The position numbers and the translations under genes are program-made. This document shows, one piece after another, positions 1-9,320 of a stretch of 64,000 bases of DNA (its first letter is position 1; each line of letters starts with the position of its first letter). Source of the stretch: Serratia marcescens (lineage in GTDB: Bacteria; Pseudomonadota; Gammaproteobacteria; Enterobacterales; Enterobacteriaceae); contig NZ_VFMJ01000001.1 in the NCBI RefSeq assembly GCF_006715005.1, positions 3,348,001 to 3,412,000 on the forward strand, given 5' to 3'. The notes below the pieces were generated by a model. The model ran no database searches and was not told where the DNA came from. It was given only the letters and a program-made list of their open reading frames with translations.

Positions 1-244
1 CGGTGCCCGCCGGGCCGGAAGTGCCGATGCACACGCCGATGTTGCCGGCGGCGGCGCGAGTGTAGCCTTCCGCCATGTGCGAGGCCCCTTCCACGTGCCG
101 CGCCAGGTAGTGTTTGATGCCGCCGTGCCGCCGCATCGCGTCGTAGAACGGGTTGATCGCCGCGCCGGGCACGCCGAACGCGGTGGTGATCCCTTCTTTT
201 TCCAGCACGTGCATTGCCGCGTCTACCGCTCGCATAATTGCCAT
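1..244 (-). CDS. gcl: Glyoxylate carboligase, N-terminal part (runs off the window start)
   Basis: Only the first 81 codons are present; the gene continues beyond base 1. The translation starts [18 protein letters not shown] and continues through [15 protein letters not shown] and [17 protein letters not shown], the thiamine-diphosphate-binding N-terminal fold of glyoxylate carboligase. The family joins two glyoxylates into tartronate semialdehyde and CO2 in the cytoplasm. The start is the ATG at 242-244, with a GGAGAA ribosome site just upstream. allR and allA lie upstream on the same strand, as in the E. coli allantoin/glyoxylate region, which makes gcl more likely than another acetolactate-synthase-like enzyme. 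A palindrome 21 bases upstream of the start is a likely AllR operator. Confidence 0.9.
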   Translation of the reverse strand, partial: MAIMRAVDAAMHVLEKEGITTAFGVPGAAINPFYDAMRRHGGIKHYLARHVEGASHMAEGYTRAAAGNIGVCIGTSGPAGT

Positions 245-264
245 GTGATGTTCTCCTTAATTTA

Positions 265-281
265 TTGGAAAATTTTTCCAA
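265..281. promoter_or_regulatory. Probable AllR operator upstream of gcl
   Basis: TTGGAAAATTTTTCCAA is a perfect 17-base palindrome around a central T, 21 bases before the gcl start. Its 15-base core recurs at 1835-1849 upstream of allA. AllR, encoded between the two sites, is the obvious candidate repressor. The assignment is inferred from position and repetition. Confidence 0.75.
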
Positions 282-363
282 CTTAAAATTACGGTCAAAA
301 AAACCCGTTTGCTCATCAAACGGGGAGTCTTGCTCCGCGCCGGTTCAGCCCGGCGCGCGACGT

Positions 364-1179
364 TTATGCCTTGCTGCGCGATTCGCCCAGCGCGGCGCTG
401 ATGTCTCTGGCCACCTCACCCACCAGTTCGCCCAGCTCCTTGAACCGCTCCTTGCCGACCCGCGAACTGGGCCCGGAGATGGAAATGGCGGCGATCACGT
501 TGTTGTTGCGATCGAAAATCGCCGAAGCCAGGCAGTTCAGGCCGAGCGCGTGCTCTTCATCGTCGATGGTGTAGCCCTGCGCCAGCGACTGATGCAGATC
601 CTTACGCAGCAGGTTCACGCTGGTCAGCGTCTTCGGCGTGTAGGATTGCAGCCCCGAACGCACGATCAGATCCAGCATCTCCTCTTCCGCCAGCGGGTAC
701 AGCAGCGCCTTGCCGGCGCCCGAGGCGTGCAGCGGCAAGCGGCTGCCCAGCGGCGCGCACATGCGCACCATCGCCTGGCACTCGCATTGACGAATCAGCA
801 CCGCGTCGAAATTGTTGCGGATCGCCAGGTTGGCGGTCTCGCCGGACAGCAGCATCAGCCGGCGCATGAACGGCCCGGCCACCGATACTACGTCGCGATC
901 GTTCATGTAAGCGGAACCGACGGTGAACGACTGAATGCCGATATGCCACCAGCCCAGCTGTGGATCCTGAAAGACGAATTCCGATTTCTCCAACACTTTC
1001 AATAATCTGAAGGTAGTGGACAGCGGCAGCTCCAGCTTTTCGGACAGCACGGAAACCGACGAGCTCCCCCCGGCGTTGGCCAGGTACTGGAGGATCTCCA
1101 GCCCGCGATCCAACGCCTGCGCCCCTTTGGTGGCGCCGGCTTCGGTGGCGGGTCGTCCTTTCCTGCGTAATTCGGTCAT
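364..1179 (-). CDS. allR: IclR-family repressor of allantoin/glyoxylate genes
   Basis: This 271-residue protein has the length of E. coli AllR. An N-terminal winged helix (about residues 20-85, containing [19 protein letters not shown]) is followed by an IclR effector-binding domain with [21 protein letters not shown] and the late [10 protein letters not shown] block. In the known system AllR represses gcl and allA-type promoters and is antagonised by allantoin and glyoxylate. The gene lies between gcl and allA on the same strand, with about 70 bases separating it from allA. It may be transcribed from the allA promoter, from its own, or both. The start is the ATG at 1177-1179. Confidence 0.93.
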   Translation of the reverse strand: MTELRRKGRPATEAGATKGAQALDRGLEILQYLANAGGSSSVSVLSEKLELPLSTTFRLLKVLEKSEFVFQDPQLGWWHIGIQSFTVGSAYMNDRDVVSVAGPFMRRLMLLSGETANLAIRNNFDAVLIRQCECQAMVRMCAPLGSRLPLHASGAGKALLYPLAEEEMLDLIVRSGLQSYTPKTLTSVNLLRKDLHQSLAQGYTIDDEEHALGLNCLASAIFDRNNNVIAAISISGPSSRVGKERFKELGELVGEVARDISAALGESRSKA

Positions 1180-1249
1180 TCAAGCTTCCTTTGTCAGTAA
1201 CGGCATGGGTGACGCTATGATAAACGCCCTGCGCGGCGTGCGGCCAGCG

Positions 1250-1735
1250 CTATGCCAAAACTATGCGATACGGCTCCGGCAAGCGGCTGACCACGCAGTT
1301 GTCAGCGCCTGCGCGATCGATGGTGAAAAAGTCGGTGACCTTCGCATAGGCAAACAGCGGATGGTGCCAGACGTTGCGATGGTAGTTGATCCCCTGTTTG
1401 CCGTTGGTGATAAAAGCGCGCAGCGTGCCGACGGGGATGGTGTCGCCCGGTTCGGCGACGATCACCACGAAGCGTTCGCCGTTCATCGGCACAAAGGCCT
1501 GCGACGAGAGCGGATGCTTTTCCAACAGGGAAAAGGTCATCGGTAGCTCGCTGGGTTCCGCCCGGTTGATGCTGGCCAGCACCCGGTTGCCGTCGGATAC
1601 CTCTATCTTGGCAAGATCGTGATAACGCTCGGTTTTCCCGTCATTGATATGAAAGAAGCGCGAGCCCTCTATCTGCAATACATCGCCATAAGGCGCAAAG
1701 GCCGCCGGCGTTAATTCTTCGATGACTAAATCCAT
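1250..1735 (-). CDS. allA: Ureidoglycolate lyase
   Basis: This 161-residue protein begins MDLVIEELTPAAFAPYGDVL and carries FFHINDGKTERYHDLA, a long match to AllA, then LRAFITNGKQGINYHRNVWHHPLF near the active site. It cleaves ureidoglycolate to glyoxylate and urea late in allantoin breakdown, feeding glyoxylate to Gcl. An upstream ATG at 1786 is in frame, but the family length (about 160 residues) and alignment favour the start at 1735, where GGGAGAATCAC supplies a ribosome site. A palindrome matching the gcl operator lies about 100 bases upstream. Confidence 0.92.
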   Translation of the reverse strand: MDLVIEELTPAAFAPYGDVLQIEGSRFFHINDGKTERYHDLAKIEVSDGNRVLASINRAEPSELPMTFSLLEKHPLSSQAFVPMNGERFVVIVAEPGDTIPVGTLRAFITNGKQGINYHRNVWHHPLFAYAKVTDFFTIDRAGADNCVVSRLPEPYRIVLA

Positions 1736-1833
1736 GTGATTCTCCCAAGCGCATGACCCAGCGACGATTGAACGGCGATATTTCACCCAACGCCTTCACT
1801 CTAGACAGCGCTTGGCGAATTTGACAGCATTTT

Positions 1834-1850
1834 TTGGAAAATTTTTCCAC
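1834..1850. promoter_or_regulatory. Probable AllR operator in the allA-allS intergenic region
   Basis: TTGGAAAATTTTTCCAC matches the site at 265-281 in 16 of 17 positions. It sits in the 351-base divergent region between allA (start 1735) and allS (start 2087). The rest of this region is AT-rich toward allA and shows no further gene. Confidence 0.72.
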
Positions 1851-2086
1851 AATAAGATCATCAGCACACTTTACGATCGAAGAGCAATATTAGTTGCTTT
1901 AAATCAATGAATTAAAAAACCGCCTAATTCATCATCGGGTAAAATGGGGCGGCGCACGTTCATCGCTATCGGATGATTCTGTGACCGGGATCGTGGGGTT
2001 GGGCTTTGCCGCTGCCTATCGCGCCGCAACATCAGTAGATTCTTCTCACCGATAACCGAAAAGGCGGTGTCAGCCAAGGACCCCAC

Positions 2087-3001
2087 ATGCTGGATCACGA
2101 AACCATTCGTTCGTTTATCAAAGTTGCCGAGTGCCAAAGCTTCTCGCGCGCGGCAGAATTGCTGCATAAAACCACCGCCACCATCAGCTACCGCATTAAA
2201 ACGCTGGAAGAGAGCATCGGTACGCAGCTGTTTATCCGCACCACCCGCACCGTCAACCTGACGCCGGCCGGGGAGTATTTGCTGGAACGCTGCCGCCAGT
2301 GGCACACCTGGCTGGACGCCATGCCGGGCGAACTGCGGCAAATCAACGACGGCGTAGAGCATCAGGTGAATATCGTGATCAACAACCTGCTGTACGACGC
2401 CGCCGCCGTGGCCGGGCTGTTGACCCACCTGCACGACAAATACCCGTTCACCCAATTCCACATTTCCCGCCAGGTGTACATGGGCGTGTGGGATGCGCTG
2501 CTGAATGAGGACTGCCATCTGGCGATCGGCGCGGCGGGCAATGAATCGCTGGAAAACAGCATCAAGGTGCTGCCGCTGGGCAAGGTCAATTGGGTATTCG
2601 CCATCTCGCCGACACACCCGCTGGCCAATGCAGCCGATCCGTTGAACGAAACGCAGCTGCGCCCTTACGCCGCGATCAACGTCGAAGATACCGCGCGCCA
2701 TCTGGCCAAGCGCACCGCCTGGCTGCTGTCGGGCCAACAGGAGATCAAGGTGCCGGATCTGCGCACCAAGCTGGAGTGCCATCTGCGCGGCCTCGGGATC
2801 GGTTTCCTTCCGCGCCAACTGTGCCAAACTTATCTTGATAGCGGCGAGTTGGTGGCCAAGCAGCTCAAATATCCGCGCCAGCCCTCTCCCCTGTCGCTGG
2901 CCTGGTCCGACGCTCGCGGCGGCGAAGCGGTGCGTACCCTTATCAGCCTGTTCCAGACGCGGGATCCGCTGATCGCGGGTTTGGTCGGCGCCCTGGATTA
3001 A
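2087..3001 (+). CDS. allS: LysR-family activator of allantoin genes
   Basis: This 304-residue LysR-type regulator has an N-terminal winged helix in residues 1-60 (FIKVAECQSFSRAAELLHKT, then YRIKTLEESIGTQLFIR). Its effector domain includes VNIVINNLLYDAAAVAGLL and YPFTQFHISRQVYMGVWDAL, blocks I recall as nearly identical in E. coli AllS. AllS activates allantoin utilisation genes under anaerobic conditions in E. coli. It is divergent from allA, as in E. coli. The operon it activates there (allDCE) is not in this window. Confidence 0.9.
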   Translation: MLDHETIRSFIKVAECQSFSRAAELLHKTTATISYRIKTLEESIGTQLFIRTTRTVNLTPAGEYLLERCRQWHTWLDAMPGELRQINDGVEHQVNIVINNLLYDAAAVAGLLTHLHDKYPFTQFHISRQVYMGVWDALLNEDCHLAIGAAGNESLENSIKVLPLGKVNWVFAISPTHPLANAADPLNETQLRPYAAINVEDTARHLAKRTAWLLSGQQEIKVPDLRTKLECHLRGLGIGFLPRQLCQTYLDSGELVAKQLKYPRQPSPLSLAWSDARGGEAVRTLISLFQTRDPLIAGLVGALD

Positions 3002-3073
3002 GTCGCGGTATCAGTAGGCATTTTTCCGGCGCTGTCGTAATATCTGTTTACATATGTCTGACAGGAGGTTTGC

Positions 3074-3979
3074 ATGCTTACTTTTATTCCCATCGTGATC
3101 GTCGTCGCACTGATTGTGGTGTTCGCCGGCGTCAAAATTGTGCCGCAGGGGTTCCAATGGACGGTAGAACGCTTCGGCCGCTACACCAAAACGCTGATGC
3201 CGGGGCTGAACCTGGTGGTGCCGTTCATGGACCGCATCGGCCGCAAAATCAACATGATGGAGCAGGTGCTGGACATTCCTTCGCAGGAAGTGATTTCCCG
3301 CGATAACGCCAACGTCGCCATCGACGCGGTGTGCTTTATCCAGGTGGTCGATCCGGCGCGTGCCGCCTACGAAGTCAGCAACCTCGAACAGGCGATCGTC
3401 AACCTGACCATGACCAACTTCCGCACCGTGCTCGGCTCGATGGAGCTGGACGAAATGCTGTCGCAGCGCGACAGCATCAACAGCCGCCTGCTGCACATCG
3501 TCGATGAAGCGACCAATCCGTGGGGGGTGAAAATCACCCGTATCGAGATCCGCGACGTGCGGCCACCGGCGGAACTGATCGCCTCGATGAACGCCCAGAT
3601 GAAGGCCGAGCGCACCAAGCGCGCCGACATCCTCGAGGCGGAAGGGGTGCGTCAGGCGGCCATTCTGCGCGCCGAGGGGGAGAAACAATCGCAGATCCTG
3701 AAGGCCGAGGGCGAACGCCAGTCGGCGTTCCTGCAGGCGGAAGCGCGTGAACGCGCCGCCGAGGCCGAGGCGCGCGCCACCCAGCTGGTGTCCGATGCCA
3801 TCGCCAGCGGCAACATTCAGGCGGTGAACTACTTCGTGGCGCAGAAATACACCGACGCGCTGCAGAAGATCGGTTCCTCCAACAACAGCAAGGTGGTGAT
3901 GATGCCGCTGGACGCCAGCAGCCTGCTCGGCTCGATCGGCGGCATTACCGAGCTGCTGAAAGAAAGCAAAGGCAAATAA
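3074..3979 (+). CDS. qmcA: QmcA, stomatin/prohibitin-like membrane protein
   Basis: This 301-residue protein has one N-terminal membrane helix (about residues 3-20) and a Band 7/SPFH domain with [24 protein letters not shown] and [26 protein letters not shown] charged helical region with repeated AEGE(R/K)QS units (about 190-245) should form the oligomerising coiled coil. Such proteins form large ring or cage assemblies at the inner membrane and are linked to membrane quality control and FtsH. The AGGAGG ribosome site is at 3063-3068. ybbJ starts three bases after the stop, so the two form an operon of the usual SPFH/NfeD type. Confidence 0.93.
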   Translation: MLTFIPIVIVVALIVVFAGVKIVPQGFQWTVERFGRYTKTLMPGLNLVVPFMDRIGRKINMMEQVLDIPSQEVISRDNANVAIDAVCFIQVVDPARAAYEVSNLEQAIVNLTMTNFRTVLGSMELDEMLSQRDSINSRLLHIVDEATNPWGVKITRIEIRDVRPPAELIASMNAQMKAERTKRADILEAEGVRQAAILRAEGEKQSQILKAEGERQSAFLQAEARERAAEAEARATQLVSDAIASGNIQAVNYFVAQKYTDALQKIGSSNNSKVVMMPLDASSLLGSIGGITELLKESKGK

Positions 3980-3981
3980 TC

Positions 3982-4443
3982 ATGCTCGAACTGATCGCGG
4001 CGAATCCGCTGTGGTTTTGGCTCTCCCTCGGGGGCGTGTTGCTGGCGGCGGAAATGCTCGGCGCCGGCGGCTACCTGCTGTGGAGCGGCGTGGCGGCGCT
4101 GTTGGTCGGCGCTCTGATCTGGCTGCTGCCGCAACTTTCCTGGGCGTGGCAAGGCATGATCTTCGCCGTCCTGACCGTCGTCGTCGCCTACCTGTGGTGG
4201 TACTGGCTGCGCCGGCGCCCGGTGGCCGCATCCGGCGGGTCGCCGGTGCTCAACCAGCGCAATCGCCAGCTGATCGGCACCCGCGCCACGCTGACGGAGC
4301 CGATGCACAACGGCATGGGGCGCATCAATATCGGCGACAGCAGTTGGCGCGCGCAGGCGGCAGAAGATCTGCCCGCCGGCACCGAAGTGGAAGTGGTGGC
4401 GGTAGAAGGGGTCACGCTGGTGATCCGCGCCATCAGCCGTTAA
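3982..4443 (+). CDS. ybbJ: YbbJ, NfeD-like membrane partner of QmcA
   Basis: This 153-residue protein has hydrophobic helices at roughly residues 8-30, 32-50 and 53-72. A soluble C-terminal OB-fold domain (from about 85) includes [24 protein letters not shown] and ends [15 protein letters not shown]. NfeD proteins accompany SPFH proteins and are thought to modulate their assembly. The gene is tightly coupled to qmcA. Its stop overlaps the cueR stop tail to tail. Confidence 0.9.
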   Translation: MLELIAANPLWFWLSLGGVLLAAEMLGAGGYLLWSGVAALLVGALIWLLPQLSWAWQGMIFAVLTVVVAYLWWYWLRRRPVAASGGSPVLNQRNRQLIGTRATLTEPMHNGMGRINIGDSSWRAQAAEDLPAGTEVEVVAVEGVTLVIRAISR

Positions 4444-4841
4444 TTCGAACGACAGCACCCCGCCAGATTATTGATAATGGGGCACTCCGCCCCCTCGTCG
4501 CCCGGGCATTGTTCCGCCAGCGTCAGCAGGCGCTGGCGCATTTCTCCCAGCTCGCTGATGTGTCTTTCGATCTCCGCCACCTTCTGCAGCGTGCGCGCCT
4601 TCACGTCGGCGCTGTGGCGGGCCGGATCGTTGAACAACGCCACCAGCTCACGGCACTCGTCCAGGTTGAAGCCCACCTGCCGCGCCTGGCGCAGCAGCGT
4701 CAGCTCTTCAACGTGCCTGGCGGAATAGTGGCGGTAACCGTTGTCGCTGCGGATCGGGGCGGTAATCAGCGCTTTCTCTTCGTAAAAACGAATCGTCTTG
4801 CTGGTTAACCCGGTTTTTTTCGCGACGTCGCTAATATTCAT
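4440..4841 (-). CDS. cueR: Copper-responsive MerR-type activator
   Basis: This 133-residue MerR-family protein starts [23 protein letters not shown], with a central dimerisation helix. The metal-binding loop has Cys112 and Cys120 ([10 protein letters not shown]), the positions that bind Cu(I) in E. coli CueR, and the usual CC pair follows at 129-130. CueR binds between the -35 and -10 elements of copA and cueO promoters and activates them when Cu(I), Ag(I) or Au(I) is bound. It is divergent from copA, with the operator between them. Confidence 0.95.
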   Translation of the reverse strand: MNISDVAKKTGLTSKTIRFYEEKALITAPIRSDNGYRHYSARHVEELTLLRQARQVGFNLDECRELVALFNDPARHSADVKARTLQKVAEIERHISELGEMRQRLLTLAEQCPGDEGAECPIINNLAGCCRSN

Positions 4842-4850
4842 TTTCCCTCC

Positions 4851-4881
4851 TTGACCTTACCCTTGCTGGAAGGTTTAAGCT
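4851..4881 (+). promoter_or_regulatory. CueR-controlled copA promoter
   Basis: TTGACC (4851-4856) and TAAGCT (4876-4881) are separated by 19 bases, the over-long spacer typical of MerR-family promoters. The spacer region carries an inverted repeat with arms ACCTT (4854-4858) and AAGGT (4870-4874). The sequence closely resembles the E. coli copA promoter as I recall it. Confidence 0.9.
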
Positions 4882-4949
4882 CCATTCTTAGTGAAAACAG
4901 GTCCGGCGGTCAACCTTTAAACACCGCCCTTTAAGCAAGGAGTCCAACC

Positions 4950-7661
4950 ATGTCACACACCACTATGCTGGCATTGCAGGGGCTGTCCTGCATGAACTGC
5001 GCGCAGCGGGTGAAAAAAGCCCTGGAAAGCCGCAGCGATGTCGAACAGGCCGAGGTTAACGTGCATTACGCCAAAGTGACCGGCGACGCGCCGGACAGCG
5101 CGTTGATCGATAGCGTGATTGCCGCCGGCTATCAGGCCGAAGTCGCGCCACACGCCGATACCGAGCTGCAGCTGAGCGGCCTGAGCTGCATGCACTGCGT
5201 CGGCAGCACCCGCAAAGCGCTGGAAGCCGTGCCGGGCGTGTTCGCTACCGACGTCGAGATCGACAGCGCGAAAGTGTACGGCGATGCCGATCCGCAGGCG
5301 CTGATCGCCGCGGTGGAGGATGCCGGTTATCACGCCAGCGTGGCGGGTGCCGTCGTCCCAAAAACTGAGCCGTTGACTGACGCAACACCTTCGTTGCCGG
5401 ACGTTCAGCCAGCGGCGCAACCTTCCCTTCCGGCAACCGACGGCGCGGACGACAGCGTACAGCTGCTGCTCAGCGGCATGACCTGTGCCAGCTGCGTCAA
5501 TAAAGTGCAGCAGGCGCTGCAAAGCGTTCCCGGCGTAGAGCATGCGCGCGTCAACCTGGCGGAACGCAGCGCGCTGGTGACCGGCGGCGCCGATGCGCAG
5601 GCGCTGGTGGCGGCAGTGGAAAAAGCCGGCTACGGCGCCGAGATGATTCAGGACGAGACCGAACGCCGCGAGCGCCAGCAGCAGACCGCACGCGCCAACA
5701 TGAAGCGCTTTAGCTGGCAGGCGGTGCTGGGCCTGGCCTTGGGTATCCCGCTGATGGCCTGGGGACTGTTCGGCGGCAGCATGACGCTGACGCCGGAAAC
5801 CCAGCGCCCCTGGCTGCTGGTCGGCGTCATTACCCTGGCGGTGATGGTATTCGCCGGCGGGCACTTCTACCGCAACGCCTGGCGCGCACTGATGAACGGC
5901 AGCGCCACCATGGATACCCTGGTGGCGCTCGGTACCGGCGCCGCCTGGCTTTACTCGATCGCCGTCAACATTTGGCCTGATTTCTTCCCGATGGAGGCTC
6001 GCCACCTCTATTACGAGGCCAGCGCGATGATCATCGGTTTGATCAACCTCGGCCATGCGCTGGAGCAGCGCGCTCGTCAGCGTTCTTCGCAGGCGCTGGA
6101 GCGGTTATTGGATCTGACGCCGCCTACCGCGCGGTGGGTGACTGACGACGGCGAGCGCGACATCCCGCTGGCGGAGGTGCAGCTCGACATGACGCTGCGG
6201 CTGACCACCGGCGATCGCGTGCCGGTCGACGGTGAAATCGTGCAGGGCGAAGTCTGGCTCGATGAAGCGATGCTGACCGGCGAAGCGGTGCCGCAGCAAA
6301 AAGGCCCCGGCGATACGGTGCATGCCGGAACGGTGGTCGACGACGGCAGCGTGCTGTTCCGCGCCGCCGCCATCGGCAGCCAAACCACGCTGGCGCGCAT
6401 CATCAAACTGGTGCGTCAGGCGCAGAGCAGTAAACCGGCGATTGGCCAACTGGCCGACCGCGTCTCGGCGGTGTTCGTGCCGGCGGTGGTGGCGATCGCC
6501 CTGTTCAGCGCGGCGATGTGGTACTTCTTCGGCCCGCAGCCGCAGCTGGTCTATACGCTGGTGATCGCCACCACGGTGCTGATCATCGCCTGCCCATGCG
6601 CATTGGGCCTGGCAACGCCGATGTCGATCATCTCCGGCGTCGGCCGCGCGGCGGAGTTCGGCGTGCTGGTACGCGACGCCGACGCCCTGCAGCAGGCCAG
6701 CCAGTTGGACACCCTGGTGTTCGACAAAACCGGCACCCTGACCGAAGGGAAGCCGCAGGTGGTGGAGATCCTGACCTTCAATCAGGTCAGCGAGCAGCAG
6801 GCGATCGGCTGGGCCGCGGCGCTGGAGCAAGGCTCCAACCACCCGCTGGCGCGCGCCATCATGGAACGCGCCGCCGGGCAAACGCTGCCGCAGGTCGCGC
6901 AGTTCCGCACCCTGCGCGGCGCCGGCGTCAGCGGGGAGATCGACGGCGTGCAGCTGCTGCTGGGCAACGCCGCGCTGCTGGAACAGCATCAGGTCGCAAC
7001 CACCGAGCTGGATGCGCCGATGCGCGCCCAGGCCGAACGCGGCGTGACGCCGGTGCTGCTGGCCGTTGACGGTAAACCGGCCGCGCTGTTCGCCATTCGC
7101 GATCCGCTGCGCGAGGACAGCGTCGCAGCGCTGCAGCGCCTGCACCAGCAGGGGTATCAGCTGGTGATGCTGACCGGCGACAACCCGGTGACTGCCAACG
7201 CCATCGCCAAAGAGGCCGGTATCGATCGGGTGATTGCCGGGGTGCTGCCGGACGGCAAAGCGGCGGCGATCAAGCAGCTGCAGGCGCAGGGCCAGCGCGT
7301 GGCGATGGTCGGCGACGGCATCAACGACGCCCCGGCGCTGGCGCAGGCCGACGTGGGCATCGCGATGGGCGGCGGCAGCGACATTGCCATCGAGACCGCC
7401 GCCATCACCCTGATGCGCCACAGCCTGCACGGCGTGGCGGATGCGGTAGCGCTGTCGAAGGCCACGCTGCGCAACATGAAGCAGAACCTGTTCGGCGCCT
7501 TTATCTACAATACGCTGGGCATTCCAATCGCCGCCGGCGTGCTCTACCCGCTGACTGGCACGCTGCTCAGCCCGGTAGTGGCGGGCGCGGCAATGGCGCT
7601 GTCGTCGATTACCGTGGTCAGCAACGCCAACCGGCTGCTGCGTTTTAAACCCAGGAAGTGA
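4950..7661 (+). CDS. copA: Cu(I)-exporting P1B-type ATPase with three metal-binding domains
   Basis: This 903-residue inner-membrane copper pump is longer than the E. coli protein (834 residues). It has three N-terminal heavy-metal-associated domains with CxxC at Cys14/Cys17, Cys80/Cys83 and Cys179/Cys182. A proline/alanine-rich linker (about 134-168) separates the second from the third. The P-type core has the transmembrane metal site CPC at 548-550, phosphorylation motif [11 protein letters not shown] (Asp592), a TGD block in [19 protein letters not shown], and the hinge [10 protein letters not shown]. It exports Cu(I) from cytoplasm to periplasm. An AAGGAG ribosome site precedes the ATG. 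A hairpin terminator follows. Confidence 0.96.
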   Translation: MSHTTMLALQGLSCMNCAQRVKKALESRSDVEQAEVNVHYAKVTGDAPDSALIDSVIAAGYQAEVAPHADTELQLSGLSCMHCVGSTRKALEAVPGVFATDVEIDSAKVYGDADPQALIAAVEDAGYHASVAGAVVPKTEPLTDATPSLPDVQPAAQPSLPATDGADDSVQLLLSGMTCASCVNKVQQALQSVPGVEHARVNLAERSALVTGGADAQALVAAVEKAGYGAEMIQDETERRERQQQTARANMKRFSWQAVLGLALGIPLMAWGLFGGSMTLTPETQRPWLLVGVITLAVMVFAGGHFYRNAWRALMNGSATMDTLVALGTGAAWLYSIAVNIWPDFFPMEARHLYYEASAMIIGLINLGHALEQRARQRSSQALERLLDLTPPTARWVTDDGERDIPLAEVQLDMTLRLTTGDRVPVDGEIVQGEVWLDEAMLTGEAVPQQKGPGDTVHAGTVVDDGSVLFRAAAIGSQTTLARIIKLVRQAQSSKPAIGQLADRVSAVFVPAVVAIALFSAAMWYFFGPQPQLVYTLVIATTVLIIACPCALGLATPMSIISGVGRAAEFGVLVRDADALQQASQLDTLVFDKTGTLTEGKPQVVEILTFNQVSEQQAIGWAAALEQGSNHPLARAIMERAAGQTLPQVAQFRTLRGAGVSGEIDGVQLLLGNAALLEQHQVATTELDAPMRAQAERGVTPVLLAVDGKPAALFAIRDPLREDSVAALQRLHQQGYQLVMLTGDNPVTANAIAKEAGIDRVIAGVLPDGKAAAIKQLQAQGQRVAMVGDGINDAPALAQADVGIAMGGGSDIAIETAAITLMRHSLHGVADAVALSKATLRNMKQNLFGAFIYNTLGIPIAAGVLYPLTGTLLSPVVAGAAMALSSITVVSNANRLLRFKPRK

Positions 7662-7665
7662 TCGC

Positions 7666-7688
7666 CGGGGCGCCGTCATGGCGCCCCG
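7666..7688 (+). terminator. Terminator after copA
   Basis: Arms CGGGGCGCC and GGCGCCCCG enclose a five-base loop and are followed by CTGTTTT. The hairpin lies just after the copA stop. Confidence 0.7.
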
Positions 7689-7794
7689 CTGTTTTCCGGG
7701 CTTCCCTGCGCGGCGGATAGCGTTTAGCATGAATGACGATTTTCCCTCGCTTTTCATGCTGAAACGCGCACCCGTTATTCAGGAGCCACGCCGT

Positions 7795-8601
7795 ATGGGT
7801 CAACTGTTACGCCGTCTCGCCGCCTTTCTCGGCCTGATCTCGCCCAAACGTTACGCCTATCCGGCGCTGGACATCACTCTGCCGGGCGATCGTCGGCTGC
7901 ATCTGGTGGGCAGCATCCATATGGGCACCGTCGATATGTCACCGTTGCCGCCCCGGCTGGCCGCCCGGCTGCAACAGGCCGACGCGCTGATCGTCGAAGC
8001 CGATATCACCGACGCCGCCTCGCCTTTCGACCACGCCGAGCTGCAGCCGGAGCTGGAACAGCGCCTGTCCGCCGAAGAATATCAACGGCTGCTGGCGCTG
8101 TGCCATGAGCTGGGCGCCGATCCGCACGCCTTCGCCACCCTGCCCGGCTGGCAGGTGGCGCTGATGATGCAGGCGCGCCAGGCTCAGCGTCTGGGGCTGC
8201 GGGCAGAGTATGGCGTGGACTATCAGCTGCTGCAGGCCGCCCGGGCGCAGGACAAACCGGTGATCGAACTGGAAGGGACGCAGCAGCAGCTGACGATGCT
8301 GGAACAGCTGCCGGAAGGCGGCATTGCGCTGCTGCGCGATACGCTGGAGCACTGGCACACCAACGCGCGGCTGCTGCAAACCATGGTGAGCTGGTGGCTG
8401 GACGCCAAACCGCGCGGCACGCTGGACACCTTGCCCGCCACCTTCAGCGCCGGGCTGTACGACGTGCTGATGCACCAGCGCAATCGCGACTGGCGGCGAC
8501 AGCTGGAGGCGCTGCCGGCCGGGGACTATGTGGTGGCGGTTGGCGCATTGCACCTGTATGGCGAGGATAACCTGCCGGCGATGCTGCAGCCGCAGGGATA
8601 A
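7795..8601 (+). CDS. ybaP: YbaP, TraB/GumN-family protein
   Basis: This 268-residue protein carries the TraB/GumN signature blocks LHLVGSIHMGTVDMSPLP near the N terminus and YDVLMHQRNRDW with VVAVGALHLYGEDNLP near the C terminus. The two paired GxxH motifs resemble those of putative metalloprotease-like folds; the E. coli orthologue has no settled function. The upstream in-frame ATG at 7678 would add 39 residues without family support. The ATG at 7795 has AGGAG nine bases upstream and gives the usual length. The stop overlaps the 3' end of chiX on the other strand. Confidence 0.87.
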   Translation: MGQLLRRLAAFLGLISPKRYAYPALDITLPGDRRLHLVGSIHMGTVDMSPLPPRLAARLQQADALIVEADITDAASPFDHAELQPELEQRLSAEEYQRLLALCHELGADPHAFATLPGWQVALMMQARQAQRLGLRAEYGVDYQLLQAARAQDKPVIELEGTQQQLTMLEQLPEGGIALLRDTLEHWHTNARLLQTMVSWWLDAKPRGTLDTLPATFSAGLYDVLMHQRNRDWRRQLEALPAGDYVVAVGALHLYGEDNLPAMLQPQG

Positions 8602-8687
8602 AAAAAGAGGCCAATATCGCTATTGGCCAGTCAAAGAGGAATTTCTTGTATTCTAGTTATACGCATAGCAACCGTGTTAACGGTTAC
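8600..8687 (-). ncRNA. chiX: ChiX small RNA (MicM/SroB), antisense in the ybaP-ybaK gap
   Basis: On the minus strand the segment begins with a small hairpin (AACCGT-TAAC-ACGGTT). An AT-rich stretch follows, then the conserved seed AAATTCCTCTTTGAC. It ends with hairpin GGCCAATAGCGATATTGGCC (8609-8628) and a T-tract reaching the ybaP stop codon. Seed and terminator match E. coli ChiX as I recall it, and E. coli chiX also lies between ybaP and ybaK on the opposite strand. ChiX is an Hfq-dependent RNA that silences the chitoporin gene chiP and related chitin genes until chitobiose-inducible transcripts titrate it. The exact 5' end is inferred from the promoter. Confidence 0.92.
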
Positions 8688-8694
8688 AGTAAAC

Positions 8695-8724
8695 AGGGTA
8701 GCAACCCGGTGAATATCTTGGCAA
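8695..8724 (-). promoter_or_regulatory. Likely chiX promoter
   Basis: On the minus strand TTGCCA (8724-8719) and TACCCT (8700-8695) are separated by 18 bases. This would start transcription near 8687-8688, at the foot of the first ChiX hairpin. Confidence 0.6.
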
Positions 8725-8830
8725 CCCGCTTTATGTAACAGCCGCTCAGGTTGCCGGGCAGGTCGGATTTTTGTATTTTTAAGGCTGGTTATCACCCTTT
8801 CCCCGCAGGGGACATTCTGGACAACACATC

Positions 8831-9310
8831 ATGACGCCCGCAGTCGTTCTGCTTGAGAAACAAAAGGTCGCCTTTACCCTTCATCCGTATCACCACGACA
8901 GCGACGAAACCAACTTCGGCGACGAAGCGGTGAGAAAGCTGGGGCTGGATGCCGATCGGGTTTACAAAACGCTGCTGGTAGCGCTGAACGGCGACGCCAA
9001 ACACCTGGCGGTGGCGGTCACGCCGGTCGCCACCCAGCTGGATCTGAAAAAGGTCGCCCGCGCCCTCGGCGCCAAAAAGGCCGAGATGGCCGATCCGCAG
9101 CTGGCGCAGCGCGTCACCGGGTATCTGGTGGGCGGCATCAGCCCGCTGGGGCAGAAAAAACGACTGCCGACGGTGATCGACAGCCCGGCGCAAGCGTTCG
9201 CCACCATCTACGTTTCCGGCGGCAAACGCGGGCTGGACATCGAGCTGGCCGCCGCCGATCTGTGCCGCCTGCTGGCCGGCAGCTTCGCCGATATCGCCAA
9301 GCGCGACTGA
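8831..9310 (+). CDS. ybaK: Cys-tRNA(Pro) deacylase
   Basis: This 159-residue protein belongs to the YbaK/ProRS-editing family, with [45 protein letters not shown] and the C-terminal [16 protein letters not shown]. It hydrolyses Cys-tRNA(Pro) formed by prolyl-tRNA synthetase, protecting proline codons from cysteine. The family's key lysine fits DRVYKTL. It stands alone and converges with the PBP4 gene ten bases beyond its stop. Confidence 0.92.
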   Translation: MTPAVVLLEKQKVAFTLHPYHHDSDETNFGDEAVRKLGLDADRVYKTLLVALNGDAKHLAVAVTPVATQLDLKKVARALGAKKAEMADPQLAQRVTGYLVGGISPLGQKKRLPTVIDSPAQAFATIYVSGGKRGLDIELAAADLCRLLAGSFADIAKRD

Positions 9311-9320
9311 CGCCGCGCGC

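Noticed and set aside
238..1005. 255-codon plus-strand frame opposite allR
   Set aside because: It mirrors allR on the other strand, has no ribosome site, and its Arg/Gln/His-rich content is typical of antisense frames in GC-rich DNA.
1736..2086. Possible small gene in the allA-allS gap
   Set aside because: Only short frames without ribosome sites occur. The operator palindrome and divergent promoters account for the space.
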